The notes under the pieces are model-generated. The model was not told the DNA's origin. It did no database searches and was given only the letters and a program-made list of their open reading frames with translations. Below, piece by piece: positions 20,745 to 28,930 of a stretch of DNA of 31,457 nucleotides (position 1 is its first letter; every line of letters begins with the position of its first letter). The DNA is from a virus. Location of the stretch: the IMG/VR virus record IMGVR_UViG_3300027649_000002, positions 1-31,457 of that record. One strand, written 5' to 3'. The translations under genes were made by a program, and so were the position numbers.

Positions 20745-21412
20745 TGTGTTCCTTTCGCCATCGCTGCTCGGATCGCGTCCATGTCAGGGTTGGCCGTCAA
20801 TTCCTGGAGCCGTGCGTTCTCCTCGCGCCACTCGGCTGCGGACTTCACCGTGATGCCCCCTTGCCGCTCCGCATTGGCCGCTAGGAGGTGCCGGCCTAGC
20901 AGATAGGGGAAGTTGACCGCCTCGGAAAAACTCATGCTTAAATCGGCCATAAACGCGGAGAGGTAAATGAATTCACCGGGACTGCCGACCGGGCCGGAAT
21001 CATCGCGCTGTTGTTTGGGCAAACACATTGGAATGAGGTCGTCTGATTCCGCGCCAAATCCGCCGGCTGTAAGGTAGTTGGAAAACCTTTTGACGCCGGC
21101 GAAGAAATCAAACGTGACGTTGGCTCGCCGGCGCAAGAGCCGCTTCGGCCCGCGTGCAAGCTCCTTGCCCCATGCTTCAAGCTCACGGGCCATCTTATCA
21201 TCGAGCCGAATTTTACAGCCATCCTCATACGTTCCTGAGCAAATCAGCACGGAGAAGAAAAGGTCGCTGGCCTTAATTTCTTCGCCCGTGACAAACGCGG
21301 ATTCAAACCGGCGCAACAACATCAAATGACCAGCGGAAAGCGGAAGCAACTCCAGCTTGCAACAGACCACCGGCGCAGGCACGGCGGCGATGAGCCATGC
21401 CGATTCGTTCAT
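20741..21412 (-). CDS. Hypothetical protein in tail-assembly-chaperone position, 223 aa
   Basis: Located between the major tail protein and the tape measure, the position of the gpG/GT chaperones. The sequence is helical in parts (RELEAWGKELARGPKRLLRR; AAEWREENARLQELTANPD). The stop overlaps the tape measure start, and no slippery heptamer with a downstream extension frame is evident, so the usual -1 frameshift product appears to be missing. Identity by position only. Confidence 0.65.
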   Translation of the reverse strand: MNESAWLIAAVPAPVVCCKLELLPLSAGHLMLLRRFESAFVTGEEIKASDLFFSVLICSGTYEDGCKIRLDDKMARELEAWGKELARGPKRLLRRRANVTFDFFAGVKRFSNYLTAGGFGAESDDLIPMCLPKQQRDDSGPVGSPGEFIYLSAFMADLSMSFSEAVNFPYLLGRHLLAANAERQGGITVKSAAEWREENARLQELTANPDMDAIRAAMAKGTQ

Positions 21413-21415
21413 CTT

Positions 21416-21877
21416 TTAGCTGGTGATAAGGGTCATGGCGGCTGGACGGTTTTCAAGCTCAAGCGTCACCTGAGCATATCCGTCAACCTCGGCTGATTTT
21501 TCGCTGCTGACCACGTAGTAGGTTCCGGCAACCTGAGCGTCGGTGGAGCAGGTTACAACCACGGTTGAACCTTCGCTGGGAGCTAAGAACTGCGCGTAAG
21601 TGCCGGCCTTAGTGGTCGCCAAAACTTTGCCGGTCACACTAAGCGAATCGTGAGGATCAGAAAAAACCTCGTTCACCGTGAGACCGTCAAACGATTTCGC
21701 GCTGGTGCGCGTTTTAGCCTTGGCCGCGTTGAATTTGACCGACTGAATCAGCATCGTGCCGAGACCGTCTGCCGTGTAATTCCCAACCGTTCCCGCGCCG
21801 ATGGCGGCAATGGAAAGGTCAGCGTTCAGCGACCAATAAAGTGCGGTTGATCCTCTTTGAATTTCTGTGTCAGCCAT
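21416..21877 (-). CDS. Major tail tube protein candidate
   Basis: A 153-residue beta-rich protein (MADTEIQRGSTALYWSLNAD start) with a Ser/Thr/Ala-rich body and a C-terminal strand (AEVDGYAQVTLELENRP). Length and position before the chaperone and tape measure fit a tail tube protein. The ATG is preceded by AGGAAAACAAATTT, with a weak ribosome site. Confidence 0.75.
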   Translation of the reverse strand: MADTEIQRGSTALYWSLNADLSIAAIGAGTVGNYTADGLGTMLIQSVKFNAAKAKTRTSAKSFDGLTVNEVFSDPHDSLSVTGKVLATTKAGTYAQFLAPSEGSTVVVTCSTDAQVAGTYYVVSSEKSAEVDGYAQVTLELENRPAAMTLITS

Positions 21878-21928
21878 AAATTTGTTTTCCTAATGTTGGT
21901 TATAAGGTGTGCTTATCGTGGTTTGTTG

Positions 21929-22615
21929 TCAATTTGTTTTGTTGAATGCTTTTCCGAGAACACGATTTGCGTAATCGCGCCACCCGTTTTGAACTGCCAA
22001 CAGCCCGTCATTTGCTGCCTTGTCTAGTTTTCTTCGACCGTTTTCTGTAATCTTTTTGACTCCAGTTTTCCCGGCGTATTGATGCGATGCAAAAATAATA
22101 GCGCGTGCCTTTGTCATGATCTGGTTCTTTGCTGCCGAACCGTAGGAGTATTCGTCATTTAGATTCCTCTTAGCTGGGCCTATGTTCTTCTGCTTTCCAA
22201 GTGCTTTGTTTAGCGCGTCAATTCCGCGAGCAAACCTAGACTTAAGAAACCAACGGCCCGCCGTTCTTGCTTGCACCATTCGCATAATTGCATCTGGCAA
22301 CCCGTCAAAATTAAATCCGCGAACTGATGACCCATGTTTGTTGTAATAACGCCCAACAATTACGTCCCGTATTTTGCTGCTCTTCCATCCTACTACGTGT
22401 TCACCATTCCGAAATCGAACCTCCCTCACGTAAGTTCTCTTCAATTCACTGATTTCTGGCGATTCTGATTTAGGGCAAGCCTTTAATGCTTTGAACGCTA
22501 CATCAAGCGCAGTCTGGTTGATGATTTCAACCGCGCCTCGTTTGCTGCGATTCATTCGGTCTCTCAAATCCCGGTTGAATTCTCTTAAGTCAAGTTTGAC
22601 AAGCGGCGCAATCAT
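21929..22615 (-). CDS. Tail completion/HK97 gp10-like or lambda Z-like protein
   Basis: A 228-residue basic protein. The N-terminus (FNRDLRDRMNRSKRGAVEII) is a helix with Arg and Lys, then a long basic core (RRKLDKAANDGLLAVQNGWR). Basic helical proteins at this point act as neck or tail-completion proteins in lambda and HK97. Start ATG 22615 overlaps the upstream TGA. The assignment comes from position, size and charge. Confidence 0.62.
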   Translation of the reverse strand: MIAPLVKLDLREFNRDLRDRMNRSKRGAVEIINQTALDVAFKALKACPKSESPEISELKRTYVREVRFRNGEHVVGWKSSKIRDVIVGRYYNKHGSSVRGFNFDGLPDAIMRMVQARTAGRWFLKSRFARGIDALNKALGKQKNIGPAKRNLNDEYSYGSAAKNQIMTKARAIIFASHQYAGKTGVKKITENGRRKLDKAANDGLLAVQNGWRDYANRVLGKAFNKTN

Positions 22616-23091
22616 CGGTCGGTCTCCGTTGCGTCGAGTAAAATAAACGTGGTGCGCGTCACCCAGGAATTGCCGATCATGTCCTGCTGCGCTCCACCGA
22701 GCTTCCAGCCGGCCACGCTGAAATCGGACTGCGTTGCGTCTAACAGGTTCGTCAGCCCTAACACGTTAAGCATGTCGCGCACCGCTTTGACGCGGCCCGT
22801 GTGAACCGCCCGCAAATCAACTGCGGCACCAGATGAATCAGCACGCCCGGCGGCGTCCGTTACAACCTTGACTTCGACTTCGGCGTCCCAATGACCGCTG
22901 CGTTGCAGCCCGTCAACATCCGTCGGTGAGATAGCCTTGCAAACTACGCAAACGTGATCCGTCGCAAGGTCGTCATACACCAGCGACACAAGCACCGGCA
23001 CCGGGCCAGCGGTCAACGCCGCGTCCACGCTGCCGGCAATGACGCTGCGAAACGCTTCCTCAATCTTCGATTCAAGAATTAGTTCAGCCAT
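22612..23091 (-). CDS. Tail terminator-like protein, 159 aa
   Basis: Has an alpha-beta layout: an initial helix (ILESKIEEAFRSVIAG), strands (VPVLVSLVYDDLATDHVCVV, HWDAEVEVKVVTD) and a second helix (GRVKAVRDMLNVLG). This fits lambda gpU-like terminators, which cap the tail before joining to the head. The order terminator before Z-like is reversed compared with lambda. Confidence 0.6.
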   Translation of the reverse strand: MAELILESKIEEAFRSVIAGSVDAALTAGPVPVLVSLVYDDLATDHVCVVCKAISPTDVDGLQRSGHWDAEVEVKVVTDAAGRADSSGAAVDLRAVHTGRVKAVRDMLNVLGLTNLLDATQSDFSVAGWKLGGAQQDMIGNSWVTRTTFILLDATETDR

Positions 23092-23092
23092 A

Positions 23093-23416
23093 TCATTTAG
23101 GATTTGCCCCGTTCGCCAGCATCATCGTTACCAACGGATTCTCCGCGCTGGCCCGCACCGTGCCGACGATGTAGTTGACGCCGGCCACGGTGACGTTGCG
23201 ACCTTGCACCGGAGCCGTAGCTAGGTCGTCGGCAAGATAGTTCACGCTGGCCGAGTATTCGCTGAACAAGCCACCGTCTGACGGCGTGCTGCCCTTGGTG
23301 ATGCGATTGAACACGCACGGAACCGCGGTGCCTGCGTAGGTGAACGACTGGCTTCCGCTTGTCGTGATCGTCTCACGAAATGCGGCGATGAAATCGGCAA
23401 AAATTGCAGCGGCCAT
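23093..23416 (-). CDS. Head-tail joining protein candidate, 107 aa
   Basis: A 107-residue beta-rich protein (FADFIAAFRETITTSGSQSF start, later GRNVTVAGVNYIVGTVRASA). Position directly after the coat gene and size fit lambda FII-type connector proteins. No motif proves this. Stop is followed one base later by the ATG of the next gene. Confidence 0.6.
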   Translation of the reverse strand: MAAAIFADFIAAFRETITTSGSQSFTYAGTAVPCVFNRITKGSTPSDGGLFSEYSASVNYLADDLATAPVQGRNVTVAGVNYIVGTVRASAENPLVTMMLANGANPK

Positions 23417-23478
23417 AATTAAAAACCCCGCCCCCGGTTTCCCAGAGGCGGGGATGAAACAACACGAACCAAAATTTG

Positions 23479-24633
23479 TTAGCCGATGATGCCGGCCACG
23501 TGCTCAGGCTTCACAACGGAAACGCCCCATGCACAGGCGATCTCGAAATGCACCATGCGGAAGCCGGGATACATTGCGAGTTCAAACGAGATTCCGCTGC
23601 GAGGGTCGGTGATGGTCGCACGATCAATCGCAAGGTCATTCGGGACGCTGGCCGGAAGGCGAGTCGAGAGGACGATGGCGTTGCGGCTGAAGGCCACGTT
23701 GCGGGCCGAGGTGCCGAAGACCGTGATGGCCGCGTTATCGGCAACCGCAGCCTGAAGGCCGGGAGCATTGATCACAATCGTGCCGCTGGCCGAGGTCGAG
23801 CCGGTCGCAACCACATATTTCTGCGCTCCACCAGTCGTGCCGGTGATGCTCAGAATGTCGCCAGCAACAATGCCGGTGGTGTTGACGGTGCCGGTGTCGA
23901 ACGTAATGGTGGTGTCGCCAACCGCGCCCGCGCCGTTGAACAACGCGCCGGTCATTGCGCCCGCCGTGGTGGACTGGATCTTCGCGGACTGGCGAAGGTT
24001 GAAGTTGTAGAGGTCGCCGAGCGTTCCCTGACGGAGCAAGTTGCCGCCGTCGCCGGCCTCGTTGACTTTGTAGAGGTTGGAGGTGCTGCGAAGAGCCACG
24101 GCAGCGGTCGTGTTGAACACAGCCGAACGGTCAGAAGAGGGTGCTCCGTTGTCGTCGAGGATTTTCTGGGCCTGCGCGAAATCGGCGAGAACCGGCGCGG
24201 TGCCAGCAGTTGCACCGAAGAAACGGCTGACGCCATTTTTCGCAGCCACGGCGCAATCGACTTCGATTTCGTTCACGGCGGCGCGGATGGCCTGCGCGAT
24301 CTGGCCCTGCTGCAACGACAGATAACCGGGGCCGTTGTTCACGGACTTAATTTCTTCCTGCGTCCAAGAGAACGGAAAAGCCCGCTGCTTAGAAATGCTG
24401 TGCGTAACATAACCGATAGTCTGGTAAGCCGCCGACGGGAAGCTCATCGCCGGGGTAATGTCTTTGCCGGCAGAGTTAGAAGGCGTGATCGGAATGCGAA
24501 TGTTTTGGTTTGCGGCGATGGTGTCAGCGGACGGGTCAAGCTGAACGGCTGGAATGAATCCGACCAGTTCGCGGGAGACAACATCCAAAGCGCGGTAAGC
24601 GTCTGGAATCAAATTTGTAAGAGTGTTAGGCAT
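23479..24633 (-). CDS. Major capsid protein, P22 coat type
   Basis: A 384-residue protein. N-terminus MPNTLTNLIPDAYRALDVVS and the segment QNIRIPITP match the P22 gp5 coat family (arm, then the early strand). The middle contains a Gly/Thr-rich insertion (residues about 225-315: AGDILSITGTTGGAQKYVVA and neighbours), likely the I-domain position. The C-terminus (ISFELAMYPGFRMVHFEIAC) fits the P-domain. Slightly shorter than the 430 residues of P22. It would assemble with the scaffold candidate upstream. The leader before ATG is A/T-rich without a Shine-Dalgarno site. Confidence 0.85.
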   Translation of the reverse strand: MPNTLTNLIPDAYRALDVVSRELVGFIPAVQLDPSADTIAANQNIRIPITPSNSAGKDITPAMSFPSAAYQTIGYVTHSISKQRAFPFSWTQEEIKSVNNGPGYLSLQQGQIAQAIRAAVNEIEVDCAVAAKNGVSRFFGATAGTAPVLADFAQAQKILDDNGAPSSDRSAVFNTTAAVALRSTSNLYKVNEAGDGGNLLRQGTLGDLYNFNLRQSAKIQSTTAGAMTGALFNGAGAVGDTTITFDTGTVNTTGIVAGDILSITGTTGGAQKYVVATGSTSASGTIVINAPGLQAAVADNAAITVFGTSARNVAFSRNAIVLSTRLPASVPNDLAIDRATITDPRSGISFELAMYPGFRMVHFEIACAWGVSVVKPEHVAGIIG

Positions 24634-24647
24634 AAATTATTTGTGGG

Positions 24648-25067
24648 TTATTTGAGTTTGCCGCCGTTCTTCACGAAAGACATCGCGTCGTAGGCGGGCA
24701 TTTTTGCGAATTCTTCGCGGGACATTTCCTGCATGGAGTTTTGATTCTGTGAATCAGAATCAAGTTTAACGACCGGCCCGCCTTGTCCAGCAACAATAGC
24801 CAGAGCCTTGCGGTTGGCTTCAAGGTCGAGTTCGGCTTTGCCGTCGGCGAGAGCCTTTTCAGCCGACACCTGAGCGGCGATGGCTGAATCCTTGGCGATG
24901 TTCGCGGCGGCGAGATTGGTTTGAAGCGTCGAAATTTCAAGGGCGAGATTTGACGCCGTTTCTTTTGCATCAACGAGTTCGGCAGACTCTTGGCGAGCCG
25001 CGACCGTAGCGGCTTCCGCAAGGGCAAGCTTGCTTTTCGTCTCTGCGAGTTCTTCGATTAGAGTCAT
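24648..25067 (-). CDS. Scaffold-like coiled-coil protein, 139 aa
   Basis: Residues 1-95 form an almost unbroken coiled coil (LIEELAETKSKLALAEAATV, LALEISTLQTNLAAANI). The last 30 residues are basic and aromatic (AYDAMSFVKNGGKLK). Position between protease and coat fits a scaffolding protein, with the C-terminus binding coat as in P22. It is a separate gene, not nested in the protease. Confidence 0.72.
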   Translation of the reverse strand: MTLIEELAETKSKLALAEAATVAARQESAELVDAKETASNLALEISTLQTNLAAANIAKDSAIAAQVSAEKALADGKAELDLEANRKALAIVAGQGGPVVKLDSDSQNQNSMQEMSREEFAKMPAYDAMSFVKNGGKLK

Positions 25068-25119
25068 AAGTTTTACTTCTTGGGATTATTAGTTAGCCTA
25101 ATCATCCGCATTGTCAAAT

Positions 25120-25935
25120 TTATTTTGTAAAGAGTTTCATGGCGGCCTCAAGGCTGTCGGCGGTTCCGTCGCAGAATCCTTTGGCCGCGCCGATCTTTCC
25201 GCTGAAACATTGGCCGTCCATGTCTTCGTCATCAACTGGCCGGTATAGCTTCACGAATGCTTTAAACTCGCCGGCGATGGCGTCAACGTCGGCCTGGGTT
25301 TCGGCAATCATTCCTTCCGTCACCTTGCCATCCGCGCCGAGTCCCTTAGAGACTCCGCTGGCAATGCGCGTGAGCTTCAGGCCCATTGATTCAAGGAAGC
25401 CCGTGGCGTCAGTCAGCACCGTGTAGCAGCCAACGGAGCCGATGCCACCGGAGCCGAGGGAGACGATGGCGTTTGCGCCCGCTGCGATCCAGAGCGCGGC
25501 GGAATAGCAGTCTCGCGCAAAGACGCGGACGGGCTTTTCACCGCCGGCTTGGATCGCGGCAATCTTCGCGGCCAATTCTGGAATGCCTGTAACCATTCCG
25601 CCCGGCGAATCAATCGCCAGCCAGATAGATTTGACCGCCTCATTTGCCATTGCCTCGTCGAGGTCTTCGCCCACGTCTTCAGGGTCAACGTAGCCAAAAG
25701 CGGCGGCGATAGACGGAAGGCCGGTTGCCAGCACGCCAACGACGGGGATGATGGCAACGTCTCCAACGATCTCAGTGCGCTGAATCTGGTCGCCGTAGAT
25801 GTCGTGCATAATTTCTCCGCCGATGTAACGCTCGGCAACTTGGCCGAAACTTTCCTCGGCGTGCGTAAGTTGAGCAGCCCAAACTTCCGGAGAGCAGCAC
25901 ACGGTTTTTACGGTCTTCAATTTAGTCAGCAGCAT
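25120..25935 (-). CDS. S49-family prohead protease
   Basis: A 271-residue ClpP-fold serine peptidase of the SppA/lambda C type. Motifs: AIDSPGGMVTG (108-117) at the oxyanion turn, DCYSAALWIAAGAN with catalytic Ser145, SGGIGSVGCY and Lys197 (GVSKGLG). It would cut scaffold and perhaps portal during head maturation. Overlaps the end of the portal gene by 14 bases. Unlike lambda C, the scaffold is not fused to its C-terminus. Confidence 0.92.
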   Translation of the reverse strand: MLLTKLKTVKTVCCSPEVWAAQLTHAEESFGQVAERYIGGEIMHDIYGDQIQRTEIVGDVAIIPVVGVLATGLPSIAAAFGYVDPEDVGEDLDEAMANEAVKSIWLAIDSPGGMVTGIPELAAKIAAIQAGGEKPVRVFARDCYSAALWIAAGANAIVSLGSGGIGSVGCYTVLTDATGFLESMGLKLTRIASGVSKGLGADGKVTEGMIAETQADVDAIAGEFKAFVKLYRPVDDEDMDGQCFSGKIGAAKGFCDGTADSLEAAMKLFTK

Positions 25936-27478
25936 TGGTTTCCTTGGTTGGTTCAGGCGGGACGGTGGGAGTGTTTTGAGTGCGTTGAGAAAATAACGTC
26001 AGCACATATTCCATCGGCAGTCCGTATTGTTCAGAATAAATTTTGGCGTCGGCTAATTGCTCGCCAACATAATCCTTAATCTCAGCGCGGATTTTCTGGT
26101 GATTCTTTCCGTCGGCAGCGCGGACACGTTGCACCGAAGTAATGCCCAGCTTGAATTCCTCGCGCTTGATCTGCGAGGAATAGCCTTTGTCAGCGGTGAA
26201 TTCTTCCGGCGGAACGTGGTAAAAATTGCGCCACGAATTAGGATTTGACGGCATGGGAAGCTCGCCGGACTTAATCGCTTTGCACACACGCCAGCAATCA
26301 ATCTGCCACGCAATGCGCTGAAGGATGGTTTGCCGCGCCTCGAAGGAATACTGGGCCAACTCCATAATCATGCGGAGGGACGCCCCGCCGGTCTGCGTGG
26401 CGTTGTAGAGTTCGTAAGGCCAGCCAATACTCAAGAACGCATTGCGCTGAATCATGTTCCAGAATTCGCGCTGGTCAGATGATGGGCGGTTGCTACCGTT
26501 CGGAAACTCAACCTTGCTTCCGGTGTTGGCCTTGAAGACCCGCATTGAAACGCCGTCCTCGGTTTGCTGCCAGATGCTTCCGCCGTTGATTCCGGTGGTC
26601 GTCGAGAACTCGTCAGCGTTCGGGTCTTGCACCTGCCCGGCCTCGTTATATTCGATTACGCTATGCGCTCCTTCAGCCTTGAGTGCGAGCTTGGTGAATC
26701 GCCGCACTTGTTCCAAATCCTTCCAGTCAATCGCACCGCTGCCAATCGGCGGAATGCCGCGAGCTTGGCCTGAATAGACCGGCTCGTATTCCAGCACGGC
26801 GTCAGCAGTCAGCACGGAGTTTCCGTCTGCGTCGAACGTGTTGACGCACGATATTTCCTCCTGCTTTTGCCCTAGAGAATCAAAGAGGCAAACGGCCACG
26901 GTTCGCAAATAGGAATCGAGGATCACGCCGTCGCGGTAACTCATGCCGGCGTAAATTCCATCTGGCATGATTGGCGTGCTCATGTGCCAAGTGTTACCGA
27001 TGCGGGAAGCGGGAATCGTCTGAATCATCGGGTATCCGTCATCGCAAAACTTGCGGACGAAATCGCCGTCAAGGTCGAGCGCGATGCTCCAATTTTTCAA
27101 CGTGCCGGCCCAGTCAAAAGGCGAGCCGCGAGTATTAAAAACCTTGTGCCATTCACGCAGCATCTCAACGGCCTTGTCGCCCCATTCCTTGTCCGCTGGG
27201 TCACCGATGAATTGAGGCGCGAAAGATTCAGAACCGGAGCCAACGCACAATTCGGATTTCAACTTGATAGCCCACTGGAGTTGCGGCGAGTTTGCAAAAA
27301 TATCGTGCGAAGCATCGCGGAGATTTGACCGCGAACGGAATCCAAGGTTGTCCTCAATGTCGGGCCGAAGCTGCGGCGACGTGGTGAAATTAGTGGAAGC
27401 ATACGCCGCCTTGATGAGTTGGCCGGTTCCCATGCGGAACCCGTATTGATCGACAAGTTTGCTCGGTTTTGATGCCAT
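25922..27478 (-). CDS. Portal protein, lambda type
   Basis: A 518-residue protein of the lambda B family. Features include the N-terminal helix and RSRSNLRDASHDIFANSPQL, QWAIKLKSELCVGSG, and the conserved MIMELAQYSFEARQTILQRI followed by IDCWRVCKAI. The portal forms the dodecameric ring through which terminase packs DNA. The leader before the ATG (CCCAATAAAATC) has no Shine-Dalgarno site. The stop overlaps the protease gene. Confidence 0.92.
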   Translation of the reverse strand: MASKPSKLVDQYGFRMGTGQLIKAAYASTNFTTSPQLRPDIEDNLGFRSRSNLRDASHDIFANSPQLQWAIKLKSELCVGSGSESFAPQFIGDPADKEWGDKAVEMLREWHKVFNTRGSPFDWAGTLKNWSIALDLDGDFVRKFCDDGYPMIQTIPASRIGNTWHMSTPIMPDGIYAGMSYRDGVILDSYLRTVAVCLFDSLGQKQEEISCVNTFDADGNSVLTADAVLEYEPVYSGQARGIPPIGSGAIDWKDLEQVRRFTKLALKAEGAHSVIEYNEAGQVQDPNADEFSTTTGINGGSIWQQTEDGVSMRVFKANTGSKVEFPNGSNRPSSDQREFWNMIQRNAFLSIGWPYELYNATQTGGASLRMIMELAQYSFEARQTILQRIAWQIDCWRVCKAIKSGELPMPSNPNSWRNFYHVPPEEFTADKGYSSQIKREEFKLGITSVQRVRAADGKNHQKIRAEIKDYVGEQLADAKIYSEQYGLPMEYVLTLFSQRTQNTPTVPPEPTKETNAAD

Positions 27479-27482
27479 GATT

Positions 27483-27737
27483 TTATTGGGAAAAATCGTG
27501 CCGAACGCGGTTCACGCTTGGCCCGTAGGTCGTCGGATCGGTCGTTTGCAAATAGTATTTGACCTCAGCCAGCGCATCACGAATCGGCAGACCTTGGAGC
27601 ATTCCCCAGCCGAAGGTGGTCTCGCCAACGCCAGACGAAACAAGCGTCTTGTTTGCGGCCATGTCGGCAATCAGCCGGTCGCGGATGGCGAGGACTTGAT
27701 CGGGCTGCAAACCTATTCCGCAAAGGATTCCTGACAT
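27483..27737 (-). CDS. gpW-like head-completion candidate, 84 aa
   Basis: An 84-residue protein between terminase and portal, the place of lambda gpW. Begins MSGILCGIGLQPDQVLAIRD, with two helices and a short beta hairpin; the segment IRDALAEVKYYLQTTDP is similar in pattern to the second helix of gpW. Assigned from size and position. Confidence 0.62.
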   Translation of the reverse strand: MSGILCGIGLQPDQVLAIRDRLIADMAANKTLVSSGVGETTFGWGMLQGLPIRDALAEVKYYLQTTDPTTYGPSVNRVRHDFSQ

Positions 27738-27764
27738 ATTGAAAACTAATCCGTCAGAGTCGCA

Positions 27765-27783
27765 AAATTAGCAAGTCTAATTT
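27765..27783. promoter_or_regulatory. Inverted repeat between divergent genes
   Basis: AAATTAG-CAAGT-CTAATTT, 7-bp arms, in the 104-bp gap between the leftward gpW-like gene and the rightward cassette. It may be an operator for one or both directions. No strong promoter pair was found around it, so this is tentative. Confidence 0.4.
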
Positions 27784-27841
27784 CTTTGGTGTGGTGCGTT
27801 TTGTTGTTGCGGTCAAACCGGGTTTGATGTTTACTGCACAC

Positions 27842-28042
27842 ATGAAATACGAATTGCTGATGCCCTACTGGAAATCCGAGAACGACGGAAACGAATCGAG
27901 CCGTGCTACATGCTCCGGTGGAATCGTCAAGGCGGCTTCCGAAAGCGCGGCCCGCACCGCTTTTAGAAAACTTTGGAAAGACACCGGCAGAAAGATTCGG
28001 TTCTCTGGCGTGATGGGCTGTTACCTTTTGGAGGTCAAATGA
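27842..28042 (+). CDS. Small hypothetical protein, 66 aa (first gene of ligase cassette)
   Basis: ATG 27842 gives MKYELLMPYWKSENDGNESS; ATG 27827 (five residues longer) and GTG 27791 are alternatives. The protein has an alpha-beta pattern with a basic core (SAARTAFRKLWKDTGRKIRF). Its TGA overlaps the next ATG (ATGA), showing it belongs with the cassette. Unknown function. Confidence 0.68.
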   Translation: MKYELLMPYWKSENDGNESSRATCSGGIVKAASESAARTAFRKLWKDTGRKIRFSGVMGCYLLEVK

Positions 28043-28200
28043 GATTTGTAGTTCTAAAATTTCCGTCACTGCGAGGTTCCCCGTGGTATTTCAAATCGCG
28101 CACGGTCGCGGTCATCGCGGCATTTATTCGCAGCCTCTTCGATTGCATTGAGGTTCGCGTCATTGACCAGACGACCGGAGAACACATAATTATATTTTAA
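28039..28200 (+). CDS. Small hypothetical protein, 53 aa
   Basis: ATG 28039 has a strong GGAGG eight bases upstream and overlaps the preceding stop. The protein (MRFVVLKFPSLRGSPWYFKS) is hydrophobic and beta-type, ending HIIIF. No domain recognised. It lies four bases before the ligase gene and is probably made together with it. Confidence 0.68.
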   Translation: MRFVVLKFPSLRGSPWYFKSRTVAVIAAFIRSLFDCIEVRVIDQTTGEHIIIF

Positions 28201-28204
28201 TCCC

Positions 28205-28780
28205 GTGAACGCAATCAGTTTAGAAAATGCTTTGAAGATGGATTTGACCGGCTGGACGGTCAGCGAAAAGCTGGACGGCGTTTGGGCCATCCGGTGCGGC
28301 GACCGGCTGATTTCGCGGCAGGGCAAAGAGATTCACGCGCCCGCTGCTTTCGTTGCGGCCATGCCGGAGAACATCCCCGGCGAACTTTGGGCCGGTCGCG
28401 GGCGGTTCGAGGTCGTGTTGTCCGCTCTTCGCAGCCGCGATTTCTCCCTCGTCAGCTTCTGGCCGCACGCGGAAAACCAAGTCCCGGCCTTCGCGCTGGA
28501 AGAAATGTTCGGCTGCGTCACTTCCGCCGGCGGCGAAGGCTGCGTCCTCCGCGATCCGTCCGGCGAGATGTTTAAGATTGTCCCGCGCCAGTCAGCCGAG
28601 GCGGTCGTGGTTGAGACCGGCCTGGAGTCGGCGGTCTGCAATTTCAACGGCGCGAAATTCAAACTGAACTGCGGCCAATGGCCGGCGGTCGGCTCGGTAG
28701 TCACGTTCCGTTATTCCGGGTTGACCGGCAAGGGGACGCCAAAAAGCCCGACGTTTGTTTGCGTGAGAAATTATGAGTGA
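28205..28780 (+). CDS. Minimal ATP-dependent DNA ligase
   Basis: A 191-residue ligase. Motif I is EKLDGVWAIR (nucleotide-accepting Lys22, with D24-G25 and R30), motif III is GELWAGR (E60), motif IV is EGCVLRD (E111) and motif V is MFKIVPR (K124). The C-terminal OB part ends TGKGTPKSPTFVCVRNYE, like the ending of the small LigE/Lig-type ligases. It seals nicks by ligase-AMP. At 191 residues it is shorter than LigE proteins (about 230-260), with the shortening between motifs. The start is GTGAACGC-context; ATG is absent, so GTG 28205 is used. Confidence 0.85.
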   Translation: MNAISLENALKMDLTGWTVSEKLDGVWAIRCGDRLISRQGKEIHAPAAFVAAMPENIPGELWAGRGRFEVVLSALRSRDFSLVSFWPHAENQVPAFALEEMFGCVTSAGGEGCVLRDPSGEMFKIVPRQSAEAVVVETGLESAVCNFNGAKFKLNCGQWPAVGSVVTFRYSGLTGKGTPKSPTFVCVRNYE

Positions 28781-28865
28781 AGACTTTATTGCGATTGCGG
28801 TTGTGTTTGTCTCTGGTGCGCTTTTCGGAGTAGCCTTGACAATTCAGATGCTTCGCTTTTTTTAG
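28773..28865 (+). CDS. 30-residue single-span membrane peptide
   Basis: MSEDFIAIAVVFVSGALFGV is followed by ALTIQMLRFF. ATG 28773 overlaps the end of the ligase gene by eight bases. Residues 5-27 form one membrane span. It ends 65 bases before the convergent stop of the large terminase. Function unknown. Confidence 0.62.
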   Translation: MSEDFIAIAVVFVSGALFGVALTIQMLRFF

Positions 28866-28930
28866 CCGTCGAGTGGTTGCGGCCGTGAGGCGCGACGCCA
28901 TTATCGACATGGTTTTTCAGCACTTGGCGG

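Noticed and set aside
23476-24693. Plus-strand ORF of 405 codons
   Set aside because: It is the antisense of the P22-type coat gene, has no recognised domain, and would need expression opposite to the most strongly expressed late gene.
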